NCBI RefSeq assembly: GCF_003967195.1
Contig: NZ_AP018725.1
Coordinates: 2,356,001 to 2,420,000 of the forward strand
DNA from: Sulfuriflexus mobilis
GTDB lineage: Bacteria > Pseudomonadota > Gammaproteobacteria > AKS1
DNA length: 64,000 bases
Direction of reading: 5' to 3'
How positions within the stretch are numbered: position 1 is the stretch's first letter; each line of letters starts with the position of its first letter. The translations under genes were made by a program, and so were the position numbers. The notes beneath the pieces are model-generated. The model saw only the letters and a program-made list of their open reading frames with translations. It did not search any database and was not told the DNA's origin. Positions 8,278-16,827 of this stretch are shown in pieces.

Positions 8278-9489
8278 TTAACGCGGCAGGCCACCGTTAC
8301 TGAAGGCATCCTGGCCGGCGCGGTGTCCCGGTCGCGGTGCGGCAAGGATATGTTCCCCGGGCTGCAGTCCCGAGAGCACCGGCACAAAACCGTTACCCAT
8401 TGGTTCACCCAGGCGCACCAGGCGTAACTGGGTCTTGCGATCCTGACCTATCACAAATACCGCCGGCAGGCTGCCGCGGCGTACCGCCGAGTATTCCGGG
8501 ATCACCGGCATCAGTTGCCCGCGCGAATCACCATCCGGCAACATCACCTCGGCATACAGACCCGGTCCGGCCGGGGTGCCCTCCGGCAGGTCAAGTTTCA
8601 CACTCACGGTATGGCGATTGGCATGCGCGGCCGGGTAGATCTGCGCCACCTGCACCTCGACCGGGCCGCCAACATCAAGACGCGCCGGCACAGACATACC
8701 GATTTGCAGGGCGCCGACGATACGCACCGGGACCTCAATCTGGATTTGCAAGCGACTGACGTCGGCAAAACTGATCAACGGCTCACCCGGCTGCACCGTG
8801 TCACCGACCTCGACAAACTTCTCTGTGATCACCCCGGCAAACGGCGCCACCGTGCGGGCATCGCGCAGTTTTGCCTCAACGGCATCGATACCGGAGTGGG
8901 CCTGTAACATCTGCGACTGGGCCTCGTGGATCCGACTGCCCTCGCCATACAGGTCGGCCTGCCGCTCCAGCCACGGGTTGCCCATACCAAAATTGCTACC
9001 CATGCCGCGGGTAAAAAACTGGTCAAACATTGATGGCAGGCCCATGCCGGGCGTACGCCCGATATCGCGGGAACGCGGCGCCCACAGCTCACGCGAATAT
9101 TGCACGCGGCTGTTACGTAACATGCTTTCCGCCGAGCCTAACTGGGCCAGGGCACGGCGACGCTCGGCCGCGAGGCCGTCGTCACTCAGGCCGATAATCA
9201 GTTGTTTGTCATCAAACCAGTCGCCCTCACGCCCGCCAAGAAACTCGACGCGACCCGGCAGTTGTGCGGTCAGGGTGACTTCACGGGTGGCGACGACACT
9301 GCCGCCCAGGATCATGTTGCTGCCCTGGGGCGCGGCCATGACCACATACACGCCATTGGCAGCATAACCCGTGGTCATGCCCGGGTAAGCGGGCTGGCCC
9401 GACATTGGCGGCATGGCCTGCAGCGCGGGCAGGGTCACGAGACAGGCCGCAGCGACCAGTATTTTGATTGATTTTTGCTTGATTTTCAT
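8278..9489 (-). CDS. RND periplasmic adaptor (membrane fusion protein)
   Basis: The start at 9489 gives a 403-residue protein with signal peptide MKIKQKSIKILVAAACLVTLPALQA; a longer frame to 9549 adds a non-signal-like leader. HlyD/AcrA-type order is seen: a first barrel-sandwich half (VVATREVTLTAQLPGRVEFLGG), a helical hairpin with an unusual Met/Gly/Phe-rich insert (TRGMGSNFGMGNPW), the second half (TVAPFAGVITEKFVEVGDTVQPGEPL), then beta-barrel and membrane-proximal parts. It would link the downstream RND pump to an outer-membrane channel. It is the first gene after the sigma-54 promoter at 9574-9589. Confidence 0.9.
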   Translation of the reverse strand: MKIKQKSIKILVAAACLVTLPALQAMPPMSGQPAYPGMTTGYAANGVYVVMAAPQGSNMILGGSVVATREVTLTAQLPGRVEFLGGREGDWFDDKQLIIGLSDDGLAAERRRALAQLGSAESMLRNSRVQYSRELWAPRSRDIGRTPGMGLPSMFDQFFTRGMGSNFGMGNPWLERQADLYGEGSRIHEAQSQMLQAHSGIDAVEAKLRDARTVAPFAGVITEKFVEVGDTVQPGEPLISFADVSRLQIQIEVPVRIVGALQIGMSVPARLDVGGPVEVQVAQIYPAAHANRHTVSVKLDLPEGTPAGPGLYAEVMLPDGDSRGQLMPVIPEYSAVRRGSLPAVFVIGQDRKTQLRLVRLGEPMGNGFVPVLSGLQPGEHILAAPRPGHRAGQDAFSNGGLPR

Positions 9490-9573
9490 TGTCTTACCCG
9501 AGTGATCCCTGTGTTTGTGACCGACTGGGCACCCCGCCCATTGAGCCACGTATTAACACTTATATAAATACAG

Positions 9574-9589
9574 TGCAGACATTGTGCCA
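9574..9589 (-). promoter_or_regulatory. Sigma-54 (-24/-12) promoter of the RND operon
   Basis: On the minus strand the bases read TGGCACAATGTCTGCA. This gives a perfect -24 TGGCAC, then the -12 CTGCA (consensus TTGCW), with exactly 10 bases between the invariant GG and GC. Transcription would start near 9563, about 75 nt before the adaptor start codon. The divergently encoded sigma-54 activator and the palindromes at 9630-9741 support it. Confidence 0.8.
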
Positions 9590-9629
9590 ATTAGTATCTT
9601 ATTGTTTTCAGAGGTTTTATTTTCATGAC

Positions 9630-9648
9630 GTTGCAGGTGGTCTGCAAC
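9630..9648. promoter_or_regulatory. Palindromic activator-site candidate 1
   Basis: GTTGCA, 7 bases, TGCAAC. The centre lies about 76 bp upstream of the predicted sigma-54 start, a usual distance for an enhancer site. The same arms and spacing recur at 9723-9741, 93 bp away, close to nine helical turns. Confidence 0.6.
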
Positions 9649-9713
9649 ACCGGTAAACCCCACTGGCACAGATAATGGCTAGTATCTCAGTCTATTAGCG
9701 AATACTTATTGTT

Positions 9714-9730
9714 GTTGCACCCGTTGCAAC
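9714..9730. promoter_or_regulatory. Palindromic activator-site candidate 2 (short spacer)
   Basis: GTTGCA, 5 bases, TGCAAC. It shares its right arm with site 3, so it may be a half-site cluster and not an independent operator. Confidence 0.4.
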
Positions 9731-9741
9731 GTCAGTGCAAC
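9723..9741. promoter_or_regulatory. Palindromic activator-site candidate 3
   Basis: GTTGCA, 7 bases, TGCAAC, identical in arms and spacing to site 1. It ends 39 bp before the activator's start codon, so it could also serve autoregulation of that gene. Confidence 0.6.
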
Positions 9742-9780
9742 ATGACTGTTAACTACTATTCACACTATTGGTTATATCAC

Positions 9781-11154
9781 ATGTCACAGCTGGATCAATT
9801 CGTCGCCGCCCTGGAATCCATTTTGCATCACGTCGAGGACGGGATCCTCATCGCCGATAACGAGCAGACCCTGCTCTATCACAACCAGCTGTTCCGCGAC
9901 CTGCTCGCGATCCCAGAGGACAAATCGCTGCTGCATATGCGCGACCTCGAGGGGTTAAACCTGAAAAAGGAATTACTGCGCGCGGCCATCGAGGCCGGGC
10001 AAACCGATGCCGCCAGCCGCCCCATCGACAGTTTTGTCGAGTTTGAGCATGTTCACGTAGCCGGGGAGTCGGCCCGCCACCTGCGCATTCGCAGTGGTGT
10101 GGTGCGTTCCCCCTGCACCACGGCACCGCTACGCCTACTCATCGTCCGTGACTACACCGAACAGCAGCAGCTGCGCGCCGTGCTCTCGCACGCCGATGAA
10201 AGCGGCATGGTCACCCATGACCCGCAAATGCTCGAGATCATCGCCCGCCTCGAGCAAATCGCCCCCAGCCCGGCCTTTGTCCTGCTGCAGGGCGAATCCG
10301 GCACCGGCAAGACCCAGCTGGCCCGCTATCTGCACAACAAGAGCGCCCGCCGTGATGGCCCCTACGTGGAGGTCAACTGCGCTGCCATCCCGCACAGCCT
10401 GATCGAGTCGGAGTTATTCGGTCATGTAAAAGGCGCCTATACCGGTGCCCATCAGCAACGCGCCGGACGCTTCCAGGCCGCCCATGGCGGCACCCTGTTT
10501 CTCGATGAGATCAGCGAGGTGCCCATCGAACTGCAGGCCAAGCTGTTACGCGCCGTGCAGGATCAGAAGTTTGAGATGGTCGGTTCGGATAAAACCATTA
10601 GTGTCGATGTCCGCGTGATCACGGCGAGCAACCGTAACCTGCGCGAGGCCGTTGATGATGGCAGCTTCCGCGCAGACCTTTACTATCGCCTCGCCGTGAT
10701 CCCCATCCACATCCCCGCCCTGCGCGAGCGCCCCGGCGATATCCCGACGCTGATCCAGCACTTCACGCAGCAACTCGCCGCGCGCGGCTACCCGAGCAAC
10801 ACCGAGTGGGACCAGGAGGCCATAAACCTGATGATGAATTACCCCTGGCCCGGCAACGTGCGTGAACTCTGCAATGCCGTCGAACACGGCATCATCTGTG
10901 CCGAGGCCGGGCGGGTCACCGCACACAGCCTGCCGCAAGACCTGCTCCACTACACCGGGCGAGGCATGGCAGCAAATAGCCACTACCTACAAGCCGAGCA
11001 AAATGAACTGCAACGCGAAGCGATCATGACGGCCCTTCGTGAGGCCAACGGCAACCGCGCCGAGGCCGCCGACAAACTCGGCATCAACCGCACCACCCTG
11101 TGGCGACGCATGCAAAAACTCGGCATCGATGAAGCCGCGGTGATGTCGCATTGA
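9781..11154 (+). CDS. Sigma-54-dependent activator (PAS-like sensor, AAA+, Fis-type HTH)
   Basis: A 457-residue bacterial enhancer-binding protein from the ATG at 9781. A further in-frame ATG at 9742 is possible; neither has a clear ribosome site, and earlier starts would overlap the palindromes. Residues about 10-130 look like a PAS sensor (EDGILIADNEQTLLYHNQLF). The AAA+ domain has Walker A GESGTGKT at 171-178, the sigma-54 contact loop as GAYTGA at 218-223 (a Phe to Tyr variant of GAFTGA), Walker B TLFLDE at 238-243 and an arginine-finger region FRADLYYRL. The C-terminus has a Fis-type helix-turn-helix (AADKLGINRTTLWRRM). It is divergent from the RND operon, whose sigma-54 promoter it probably activates. 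The signal is unknown. Confidence 0.92.
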   Translation: MSQLDQFVAALESILHHVEDGILIADNEQTLLYHNQLFRDLLAIPEDKSLLHMRDLEGLNLKKELLRAAIEAGQTDAASRPIDSFVEFEHVHVAGESARHLRIRSGVVRSPCTTAPLRLLIVRDYTEQQQLRAVLSHADESGMVTHDPQMLEIIARLEQIAPSPAFVLLQGESGTGKTQLARYLHNKSARRDGPYVEVNCAAIPHSLIESELFGHVKGAYTGAHQQRAGRFQAAHGGTLFLDEISEVPIELQAKLLRAVQDQKFEMVGSDKTISVDVRVITASNRNLREAVDDGSFRADLYYRLAVIPIHIPALRERPGDIPTLIQHFTQQLAARGYPSNTEWDQEAINLMMNYPWPGNVRELCNAVEHGIICAEAGRVTAHSLPQDLLHYTGRGMAANSHYLQAEQNELQREAIMTALREANGNRAEAADKLGINRTTLWRRMQKLGIDEAAVMSH

Positions 11155-11374
11155 GTTGTGGTATTGGTTTAAGGCTAAAATAATCGGATGGAGTCAAGAT
11201 AAGGTTCTGCTTACGACCCAAAGCGGACATTGGGAATATTGTTTTTTTAGCTTTGGTTGACGTTATCGACTCAGCAGAAGTAGAGTCAATTGAAGTGACT
11301 TCTTAAAAAGAAGAGTGATATCTCATTTTCATCAAAAGTGAGACATAACACACCTTAATTAATACGGAATATTG
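11155..11374. other. AT-rich intergenic stretch, no supported gene
   Basis: No start-to-stop frame of useful length was found. A short stop-bounded frame ending at the TAA near 11306 (ending VIDSAEVESIEVTS) lacks a start codon and may be a remnant of a coding region. Two small hairpins (around CTTCTTAAAAAGAAG and CTCATTTTCATCAAAAGTGAG) sit near 11300-11350. Base composition drops sharply in GC relative to the activator gene. Confidence 0.5.
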
Positions 11375-11620
11375 GTGGGTAAGAATATTAAAGCAAAGGA
11401 ATTGTTTCAAAGCATGATCCTAAAATCACAAAAATCTGGCGTGTTATGTGGCAGTAATGACATATATATAGTTATGTTTTTTTGAAGTGATAGGTTTCGA
11501 GTCATAGAGGACACTATTAGTCCTGCTGATGAAAAAAAGTTTAAAAAAGGAGTAGAAGCGCTAGGAGTTCAGTGCTCTATTATGCACGCTGGGGATACTA
11601 TAGATTTAAACGGTGAATAA
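11375..11620 (+). pseudogene. Decayed small cassette gene with in-frame TGA
   Basis: From a GTG at 11375 (or TTG at 11372) the frame reads 36 codons, meets TGA at 11483-11485, then continues in the same frame for 44 codons to TAA at 11618. The two parts read as one small protein: an N-terminal half ending SNDIYIVMFF and a C-terminal half SDRFRVIEDTISPADEKKF onward, ending DTIDLNGE. One base change from TGG (Trp) to TGA would explain the break. The attC site begins 2 nt after the final stop, as in an integron gene cassette. No family recognised. Confidence 0.5.
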
Positions 11621-11621
11621 C

Positions 11622-11681
11622 ACATAACAAGTCATCCAAACCGTCGCCAAAAAGCGGCGCGGCTTAATTCAACCGTTAGGC
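11622..11681 (+). repeat. attC site (integron cassette recombination site)
   Basis: A 60-bp imperfect palindrome. It starts with an R''-like ACATAAC, has inner arms (CCAAACCGTCGCC and GGCGCGGCTTAATTC) that pair with an offset, and ends with the core GTTAGGC at 11675-11681, matching the R' consensus GTTRRRY. The inner sequences closely follow the common attC pattern. It separates the decayed cassette from the next small gene. Confidence 0.8.
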
Positions 11682-11703
11682 AGGATACATAAGGAGTAAT
11701 TAT

Positions 11704-12042
11704 ATGAAATTAAGCTTGAAATATTTTGCATGCCTTAGCATGCTTCTATTCACGCCAGTTACTACATTTGCTAACTCAGGGTGGACAAATCACGTCCAAG
11801 TAACAGAGCTTACGCCAACTACCCATGAACGCTTCCTTGTTACATTAAATGTAACTAAAAACCCTAGTGGTTGTAAAAATAAGGAAATATTTTATCAAGA
11901 CTATAGCTCTTCTGGTTCTGAAAAAATGTTCCACACACTTTTGGAAGCAGTTGTTTCAGGTAAAAAAGTCCGTGTTTTTGTAACAGGTAAATGTGAACTT
12001 AATGGATACTCAGAGATATCGTCGGTTGGTATAACACTATAA
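11704..12042 (+). CDS. Small secreted cassette-type protein, unknown function
   Basis: A 112-residue protein with signal peptide MKLSLKYFACLSMLLFTPVTTFA and a perfect AAGGAG ribosome site 7 nt before the ATG. It begins 23 nt after the attC core, the usual place for a gene in an integron cassette. The mature part has two Cys that could form a disulfide (SGCKNKEIF and GKCELNGYSEI). The pattern is one of a small beta-rich periplasmic or exported protein. It is lower in GC than the flanking operons. I recognise the general style of small secreted cassette proteins but no named family. Confidence 0.75.
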   Translation: MKLSLKYFACLSMLLFTPVTTFANSGWTNHVQVTELTPTTHERFLVTLNVTKNPSGCKNKEIFYQDYSSSGSEKMFHTLLEAVVSGKKVRVFVTGKCELNGYSEISSVGITL

Positions 12043-12469
12043 AGCTGTTGTGTATACCGCCTAATAAGCGCATCAAGTTCGTTCCTGTGTGAGTAGCTGG
12101 GTGCGAAAAAAATCACGCGCCACTTATGTAAACGTTGAACTCACAATACTGTGTGGTCATTCGGTAAATTCGATTAATTGTGATTCAGGAGTTTCCGGCT
12201 GACATTACTATTTTATGTGAACGGATTGTTTTAATTGTGGCTTCTGAAAGCAGACGTTTTTAAGGAAACTCTCTACCACGGATCTGAGTCGCATAAACAA
12301 TATTAAGTATCTTATATGTTGCGCCATAGAATGAGTATAAGAGATGAAATAACCACTCAATAAAGTTACTGTGATAAAAAGCATTGACCTTTCTTTCCAC
12401 CGTGCAACATAAGTAAAAGCGAGTACGACGTATTGCTATATTGTTCCCAGGTGGTAATGGAGTAACCGC
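12043..12469. other. Intergenic region with possible degraded attC
   Basis: At 12059-12140 there is GCCTAAT, a short G/C-containing fold, then GTTGAAC, which fits the R' pattern GTTRRRY. The arms pair poorly, so this is at most a decayed attC closing the second cassette. The rest of the stretch holds no gene I can support. A possible promoter for the ABC operon lies at 12384-12413. Confidence 0.35.
12384..12413 (+). promoter_or_regulatory. Candidate sigma-70 promoter of the ABC exporter operon
   Basis: TTGACC, 18 bases, CATAAG, ending 56 nt before the first gene of the operon. The -35 is good (5/6). The -10 matches 4/6. Confidence 0.4.
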
Positions 12470-13213
12470 ATGCCCCAAGACAAGCTAACCAACCATGAGC
12501 CACTGAATGAGGGCGTGGTGTTTCATGTTCATGGTGTTACCAAGGCGTACCAGATGGGCGAGGTACAGGTGCATGCCCTGCGCGGAGTGGATTTGGACCT
12601 ATATAGTGGTGAATTTACGGTACTGTTGGGGGCCTCGGGTAGCGGCAAATCCACTCTATTGAATATCCTTGGCGGACTGGATACCCCAACTGAAGGGCAT
12701 GTGTTTTATGGCGAGCGCGATTTGACCCGTGCTACCGAGACTATGCTGACCGAATACCGTCGTTACCATGTCGGTTTTGTCTTCCAGTTTTACAATCTGA
12801 TCCCAAGTCTCACCGCGCGAGAAAATGTCTCGGTTGTTACCGAGATTGCACAGACTCCCATGCAGCCGGAAGAGGCCTTGCGACTGGTTAACCTAAGTGA
12901 TCGCATGGATCATTTTCCGGCACAGCTTTCCGGTGGCGAACAACAGCGGGTCGCCATTGCCCGCGCGATTGCGAAACAACCGGATGTATTGTTATGCGAT
13001 GAACCAACTGGTGCACTCGATTCCAAAACAGGCATCGTGGTACTGGAAGCCCTGCAACGGGTCAACCAGGAACTGGGCACCACCACGGCGGTGATTACTC
13101 ATAATGCGGGTATTGCCCAAATGGCGGATCGGGTAATTCATCTGGCCGACGGCCGTATTAGCCAGGTGTATGCCAATGAAACCAAACTCGCTCCCAGTGA
13201 ACTGAGTTGGTGA
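12470..13213 (+). CDS. ABC exporter ATP-binding subunit (LolD/MacB-like)
   Basis: A 247-residue ABC ATPase. Walker A is GASGSGKST at 54-62, the Q-loop Gln is at 106 (FVFQFYNL), the signature LSGGEQQR is at 153-160, Walker B is VLLCDEP at 173-179, and the switch His is in VITHNAG. The phrase [15 protein letters not shown] is typical of the MacB/LolD/DevA branch that works with FtsX-type permeases. Ribosome site GGAG is 7 nt before the ATG. The permease gene starts 4 nt after its stop, and a HlyD-like adaptor follows. It would power export or extraction of a lipid, peptide or small molecule; the substrate cannot be told. Confidence 0.93.
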   Translation: MPQDKLTNHEPLNEGVVFHVHGVTKAYQMGEVQVHALRGVDLDLYSGEFTVLLGASGSGKSTLLNILGGLDTPTEGHVFYGERDLTRATETMLTEYRRYHVGFVFQFYNLIPSLTARENVSVVTEIAQTPMQPEEALRLVNLSDRMDHFPAQLSGGEQQRVAIARAIAKQPDVLLCDEPTGALDSKTGIVVLEALQRVNQELGTTTAVITHNAGIAQMADRVIHLADGRISQVYANETKLAPSELSW

Positions 13214-13217
13214 AACG

Positions 13218-15581
13218 ATGAAGGCCATCGACAAAAAACTCTGGCGTGACCTTTGGCAATTGCGTGGTCAGGCCTTCGCCATCACGCTGGTGCTTGCCTG
13301 TGGTGTAGCGACATATGTTATGTTTTTAAGCACACTGGATTCGTTGAACCAGACAAGGTCAACGTTTTATCGTGACTACCGTTTTGCCGATGTGTTTGTC
13401 TCACTGGTACGGGCGCCGGAGTCAGTGCGGCAGAGAATCACCGAAATACCAGGTGTTGCTGATGTGGTTACCCGGGTTGGGGGAAGCGTTACGGTCGATC
13501 TTCCCGATTTCCCCGAACCTGTATCCGGATTTATCATTTCGGTACCGGATCAGGGGGAAATACATCTAAATGATATGTATCTACGTGAAGGTCGTAAAAT
13601 AGATAGTGGCAATAATGATGAAATTGTCATTAGTGAAGGATTTGCAAAAGCACACGGTCTTCATCCTGGTGATCGGCTCAGTGTTATTATTAAAGGGATT
13701 CGCAAAGAACTTCGCATTGTCGGCACCGGCATGTCACCGGAGTACCTTTCTTTGGTACCGCCAGGCAGCTTCTTCCCTGATCCGAAACGACAGATTTTTA
13801 TTTGGATGGCCCGTACGCCGCTTGGCCATGCCTTTGACATGCATGGCGCATTCAACAGTGTCGCGCTGCGGCTCGATGCCGGGGTGAAGGTGCAGGATGT
13901 GATCACGCATCTCGATGATCTACTGAAACCTTACGGGGGAGGGGGTGCGATATCCCGTGAAGATCAACCGTCGTACAAGTATCTATCACATGAAATCGAT
14001 CAATTTGACAACCTGTCTAATGTCTTTCCCGGAATTTTCCTGGGCGTCGCCGCATTTTTATTAAATGTGGTAATAACCCGTCTTGTAGCAACGCAGAGAG
14101 AACAGATCGCTGTCCTGAAAGCCTTTGGTTACAGCAATACCGACGTGACCCTGCATTATATACAGTTGGTATTGGTAATCGTAACCATTGGTACGGGCTT
14201 GGGAATAGTGCTTGGCTTATGGTTGGGGAACATGCTGGCGGAAATATACGTTGCATATTTTCGCTTGCCTTATCTGCAATTTGTCTTACAACCTGTGGTC
14301 ATCATCAAGGCGGTATTTGTAAGTATTGCTGCTGCAATGATTGGTGCCATATTTGCTGTGCATAGAGCAGCGCAGTTACGTCCGGCCGAGGCGATGCGCC
14401 CTGAAGCACCTGCAGTGTATCGGCAAAGTATATTGGAGTATACCTGGCTGAAGTCCAGGTTCTCCTCTCCGACCCGTATGATCCTCCGCCATATGGAACG
14501 ACACCTGATTAAATCGGCACTGTCAATTATCGGGATAGCCCTGGCATGTGGTGTTGTGATGTCAGGGCGTTTTACAGAAGATAGCGTGAGCTACATCATG
14601 GATGTGCAATTCAAATTTTCCCAACGCCAGGATTTGTTACTTTCCTTTATTGAGCCGACAGAATACCGGTCTTTATATGATTTATTAAATATGCCCGGCG
14701 TCGAGCATGGTGAGGTATTTCGTAGTGTACCGGTAAGGTTGCATCATGGACATCTCAATTTTCGAACAGCAATTACAGGACTGGAGCCGGGGGGGCATAT
14801 TATCCAATTCCTGAATGCTGATCTCAAACCCTTTCGGCTACCTGCATCGGGTATTGTCTTGTCGGATTATTTTGTGAATATCCTCGACGTAAAACCCGGC
14901 GACTGGATCACCGTTGAAATATTGGATGGCAAAGGCACCCGACGGCAAGTACAGGTTGTCGCACTCGGCAGGCAATATCTCGGCCTTACCGGCTATATGG
15001 CCATCCAATCCCTTAACCGCCTGTTACGAGAACCTCATGCAATCAATGGCGCACTACTGAGTGTTGATGAACGTGAAATGCCTGATATTTTAAAACGCCT
15101 GAAAAAAATACCACGAATAGCAGCGAGCAGCGTGCGGCAACAGGAGATTAAAAACTATCGTAAGACTATGGATCAGACCATGCTGTTTTACACGACGATA
15201 GCAAGCATTTTTGCAGTGGTGATTGCAGTGGGTATTGTTTATAACAGCGCGCGGATCATGCTCATCGAGCGTGGTCGCGAACTGGCCAGTTTGCGTGTGC
15301 TCGGACTGAAGCGCAGTGAAATTTCATATATTTTGCTGGGTGAACTAGCAATACTGACCCTGTTGGCGATTCCCTTGGGCTTTTTATTTGGTTACGGGCT
15401 TTGTGGTTACATCGCGAGCACTCTTCAGAACGAGATATTCCGTGTTCCATTGGTTCTGGAACCGGATACCTATGCTTTTGCCGCGCTGGTGGTTCTGGTT
15501 GCCGCAACGGCATCCGCTTTTATGGTACACCGTCAATTAGATAAACTGGATTTGATCGCCGTGCTGAAAACGAAGGAATAA
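13218..15581 (+). CDS. ABC exporter permease, two FtsX domains
   Basis: A 787-residue permease. It has an N-terminal membrane helix (FAITLVLACGVATYVMFL), then a large periplasmic domain, then three helices of a first FtsX domain (around residues 270-390 with ATQREQIAVLKAFGYSNTDV). A second N-terminal-type helix near 430, a second periplasmic domain and a second FtsX triplet (around 650-780 with ERGRELASLRVLGLKRSEI) follow. This duplicated layout is that of LolC/E-type or predicted antimicrobial-peptide exporters rather than single-unit MacB. It is coupled to the ATPase gene (4-nt gap) and the adaptor gene (6-nt gap). Confidence 0.9.
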   Translation: MKAIDKKLWRDLWQLRGQAFAITLVLACGVATYVMFLSTLDSLNQTRSTFYRDYRFADVFVSLVRAPESVRQRITEIPGVADVVTRVGGSVTVDLPDFPEPVSGFIISVPDQGEIHLNDMYLREGRKIDSGNNDEIVISEGFAKAHGLHPGDRLSVIIKGIRKELRIVGTGMSPEYLSLVPPGSFFPDPKRQIFIWMARTPLGHAFDMHGAFNSVALRLDAGVKVQDVITHLDDLLKPYGGGGAISREDQPSYKYLSHEIDQFDNLSNVFPGIFLGVAAFLLNVVITRLVATQREQIAVLKAFGYSNTDVTLHYIQLVLVIVTIGTGLGIVLGLWLGNMLAEIYVAYFRLPYLQFVLQPVVIIKAVFVSIAAAMIGAIFAVHRAAQLRPAEAMRPEAPAVYRQSILEYTWLKSRFSSPTRMILRHMERHLIKSALSIIGIALACGVVMSGRFTEDSVSYIMDVQFKFSQRQDLLLSFIEPTEYRSLYDLLNMPGVEHGEVFRSVPVRLHHGHLNFRTAITGLEPGGHIIQFLNADLKPFRLPASGIVLSDYFVNILDVKPGDWITVEILDGKGTRRQVQVVALGRQYLGLTGYMAIQSLNRLLREPHAINGALLSVDEREMPDILKRLKKIPRIAASSVRQQEIKNYRKTMDQTMLFYTTIASIFAVVIAVGIVYNSARIMLIERGRELASLRVLGLKRSEISYILLGELAILTLLAIPLGFLFGYGLCGYIASTLQNEIFRVPLVLEPDTYAFAALVVLVAATASAFMVHRQLDKLDLIAVLKTKE

Positions 15582-15587
15582 TCCATT

Positions 15588-16790
15588 ATGAAACTACCTC
15601 ATCACACCGGATTGATTGGGACAATCGTTGCCATCATCGTCGGTCTGGTTATTGGATTCTGGCCACAACCGAGTTGGGTGGAGGTGGCAAGGGTTTCACG
15701 CGCTCCACTGCTGGTGACGGTAGTCGAAGAGGGCAAGACCCGCGTGATCGACCGATACATAATTTCGGCACCGGTGACCGGTGTGGCCTGTCGTGTTGAC
15801 ATGAATGTTGGGGACAACGTGACGCAAGGCCAGGTATTACTGGGGCTTGACCCCATGCAATCGGAAGTGCTGGATCCACGACGTCGGGAGGAAGCAAAAG
15901 CAAGGGTGGCCGCAGCGGCTTCAGCCTTGCGCGCTGCTGAAGAAAATGCCCGCGCAGCCAAGGCAGATGCCGATTATGCCGCAACCGAGCTAACTCGAAT
16001 TAAAAAGCTGTTTGAGACAGGGCATGTTTCTCATGATGTCATGGACAAAGCGAACACAGCTGCGCACAGTACCAGTGCGGCCCAGCGTTCTACAAATTTT
16101 GCAGTGGACGTTGCCCGATATGATCTGGCGGCTGCCAAAACCGCCCTGAAATATTCAGCGGCACAGGAAATCGATGCTGCCGAAAAAGTCCCGATTCGAG
16201 CACCGGTTACCGGACAGATTTTGAAGATCCACCATGAATGCAAGGGTGTGGTGACGGCTGGTCAGCCGATCCTTGAGGTGGGTGATACAAGTCAACTGGA
16301 GGTGGAAATCGAGGTTTTATCTGAGGATGCAGTCAGTATTATACCCGGCATGCGCGTGTTGTTTCACCGATGGGGAAAAAACCAACAGCCACTAGAAGGC
16401 CGTGTCCGCACGATTGAGCCGGTCGGTTTCACCAAAGTATCGGCACTGGGTGTTGAAGAGCAGCGTGTGTTAATCATTGCCGATATTACTTCACCATATG
16501 AACAATGGTCACGGTTAGGAGATGGCTATCGCGTCGAGGCACAGTTCATTCTCTGGGAAGAAAAAAATGTCTTGCAGATCCCTGCCAGTGCACTGTTTCA
16601 TTATCAGGATGCCTGGGCCGTATTTGTACTGGAAAATGGCCGTGCCTACCGACGGGTAATTAAAATTGGCCAGCGTAACGGGCTGGTGGCCCAGGTGTTC
16701 GACGGATTGACCATGGAAGAAAAAGTTATTTTGTATCCCGATGATACGATCAGTAACGGTAAGCGAGTGAAGGTGCGTACGTATAACTAA
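15588..16790 (+). CDS. HlyD/MacA-like periplasmic adaptor of the ABC exporter
   Basis: A 400-residue membrane fusion protein with an N-terminal membrane anchor (TGLIGTIVAIIVGLVIGFW). The first barrel-sandwich half is SAPVTGVACRVDMNVGDNVTQGQVLLGLD and a long Ala-rich coiled-coil hairpin covers about residues 90-200. The second half (VPIRAPVTGQILKIHHE) and beta-barrel parts follow. The absence of a cleavable signal matches adaptors anchored in the inner membrane. It would join the ABC permease to an outer-membrane channel encoded elsewhere. Confidence 0.9.
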   Translation: MKLPHHTGLIGTIVAIIVGLVIGFWPQPSWVEVARVSRAPLLVTVVEEGKTRVIDRYIISAPVTGVACRVDMNVGDNVTQGQVLLGLDPMQSEVLDPRRREEAKARVAAAASALRAAEENARAAKADADYAATELTRIKKLFETGHVSHDVMDKANTAAHSTSAAQRSTNFAVDVARYDLAAAKTALKYSAAQEIDAAEKVPIRAPVTGQILKIHHECKGVVTAGQPILEVGDTSQLEVEIEVLSEDAVSIIPGMRVLFHRWGKNQQPLEGRVRTIEPVGFTKVSALGVEEQRVLIIADITSPYEQWSRLGDGYRVEAQFILWEEKNVLQIPASALFHYQDAWAVFVLENGRAYRRVIKIGQRNGLVAQVFDGLTMEEKVILYPDDTISNGKRVKVRTYN

Positions 16791-16827
16791 AAATATTTAA
16801 TCGGTAGCAAGTAGGGCAGGCACTGAA

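Noticed and set aside
9663-9680. Sigma-54 promoter on the plus strand for the activator (TGGCACAGATAATGGCT)
   Set aside because: GG and GC are 11 bases apart, not 10, and the -12 element is poor.
12260-12478. 72-codon minus-strand ORF before the ABC operon
   Set aside because: No ribosome site, no domain, overlaps the start of the ABC ATPase gene.
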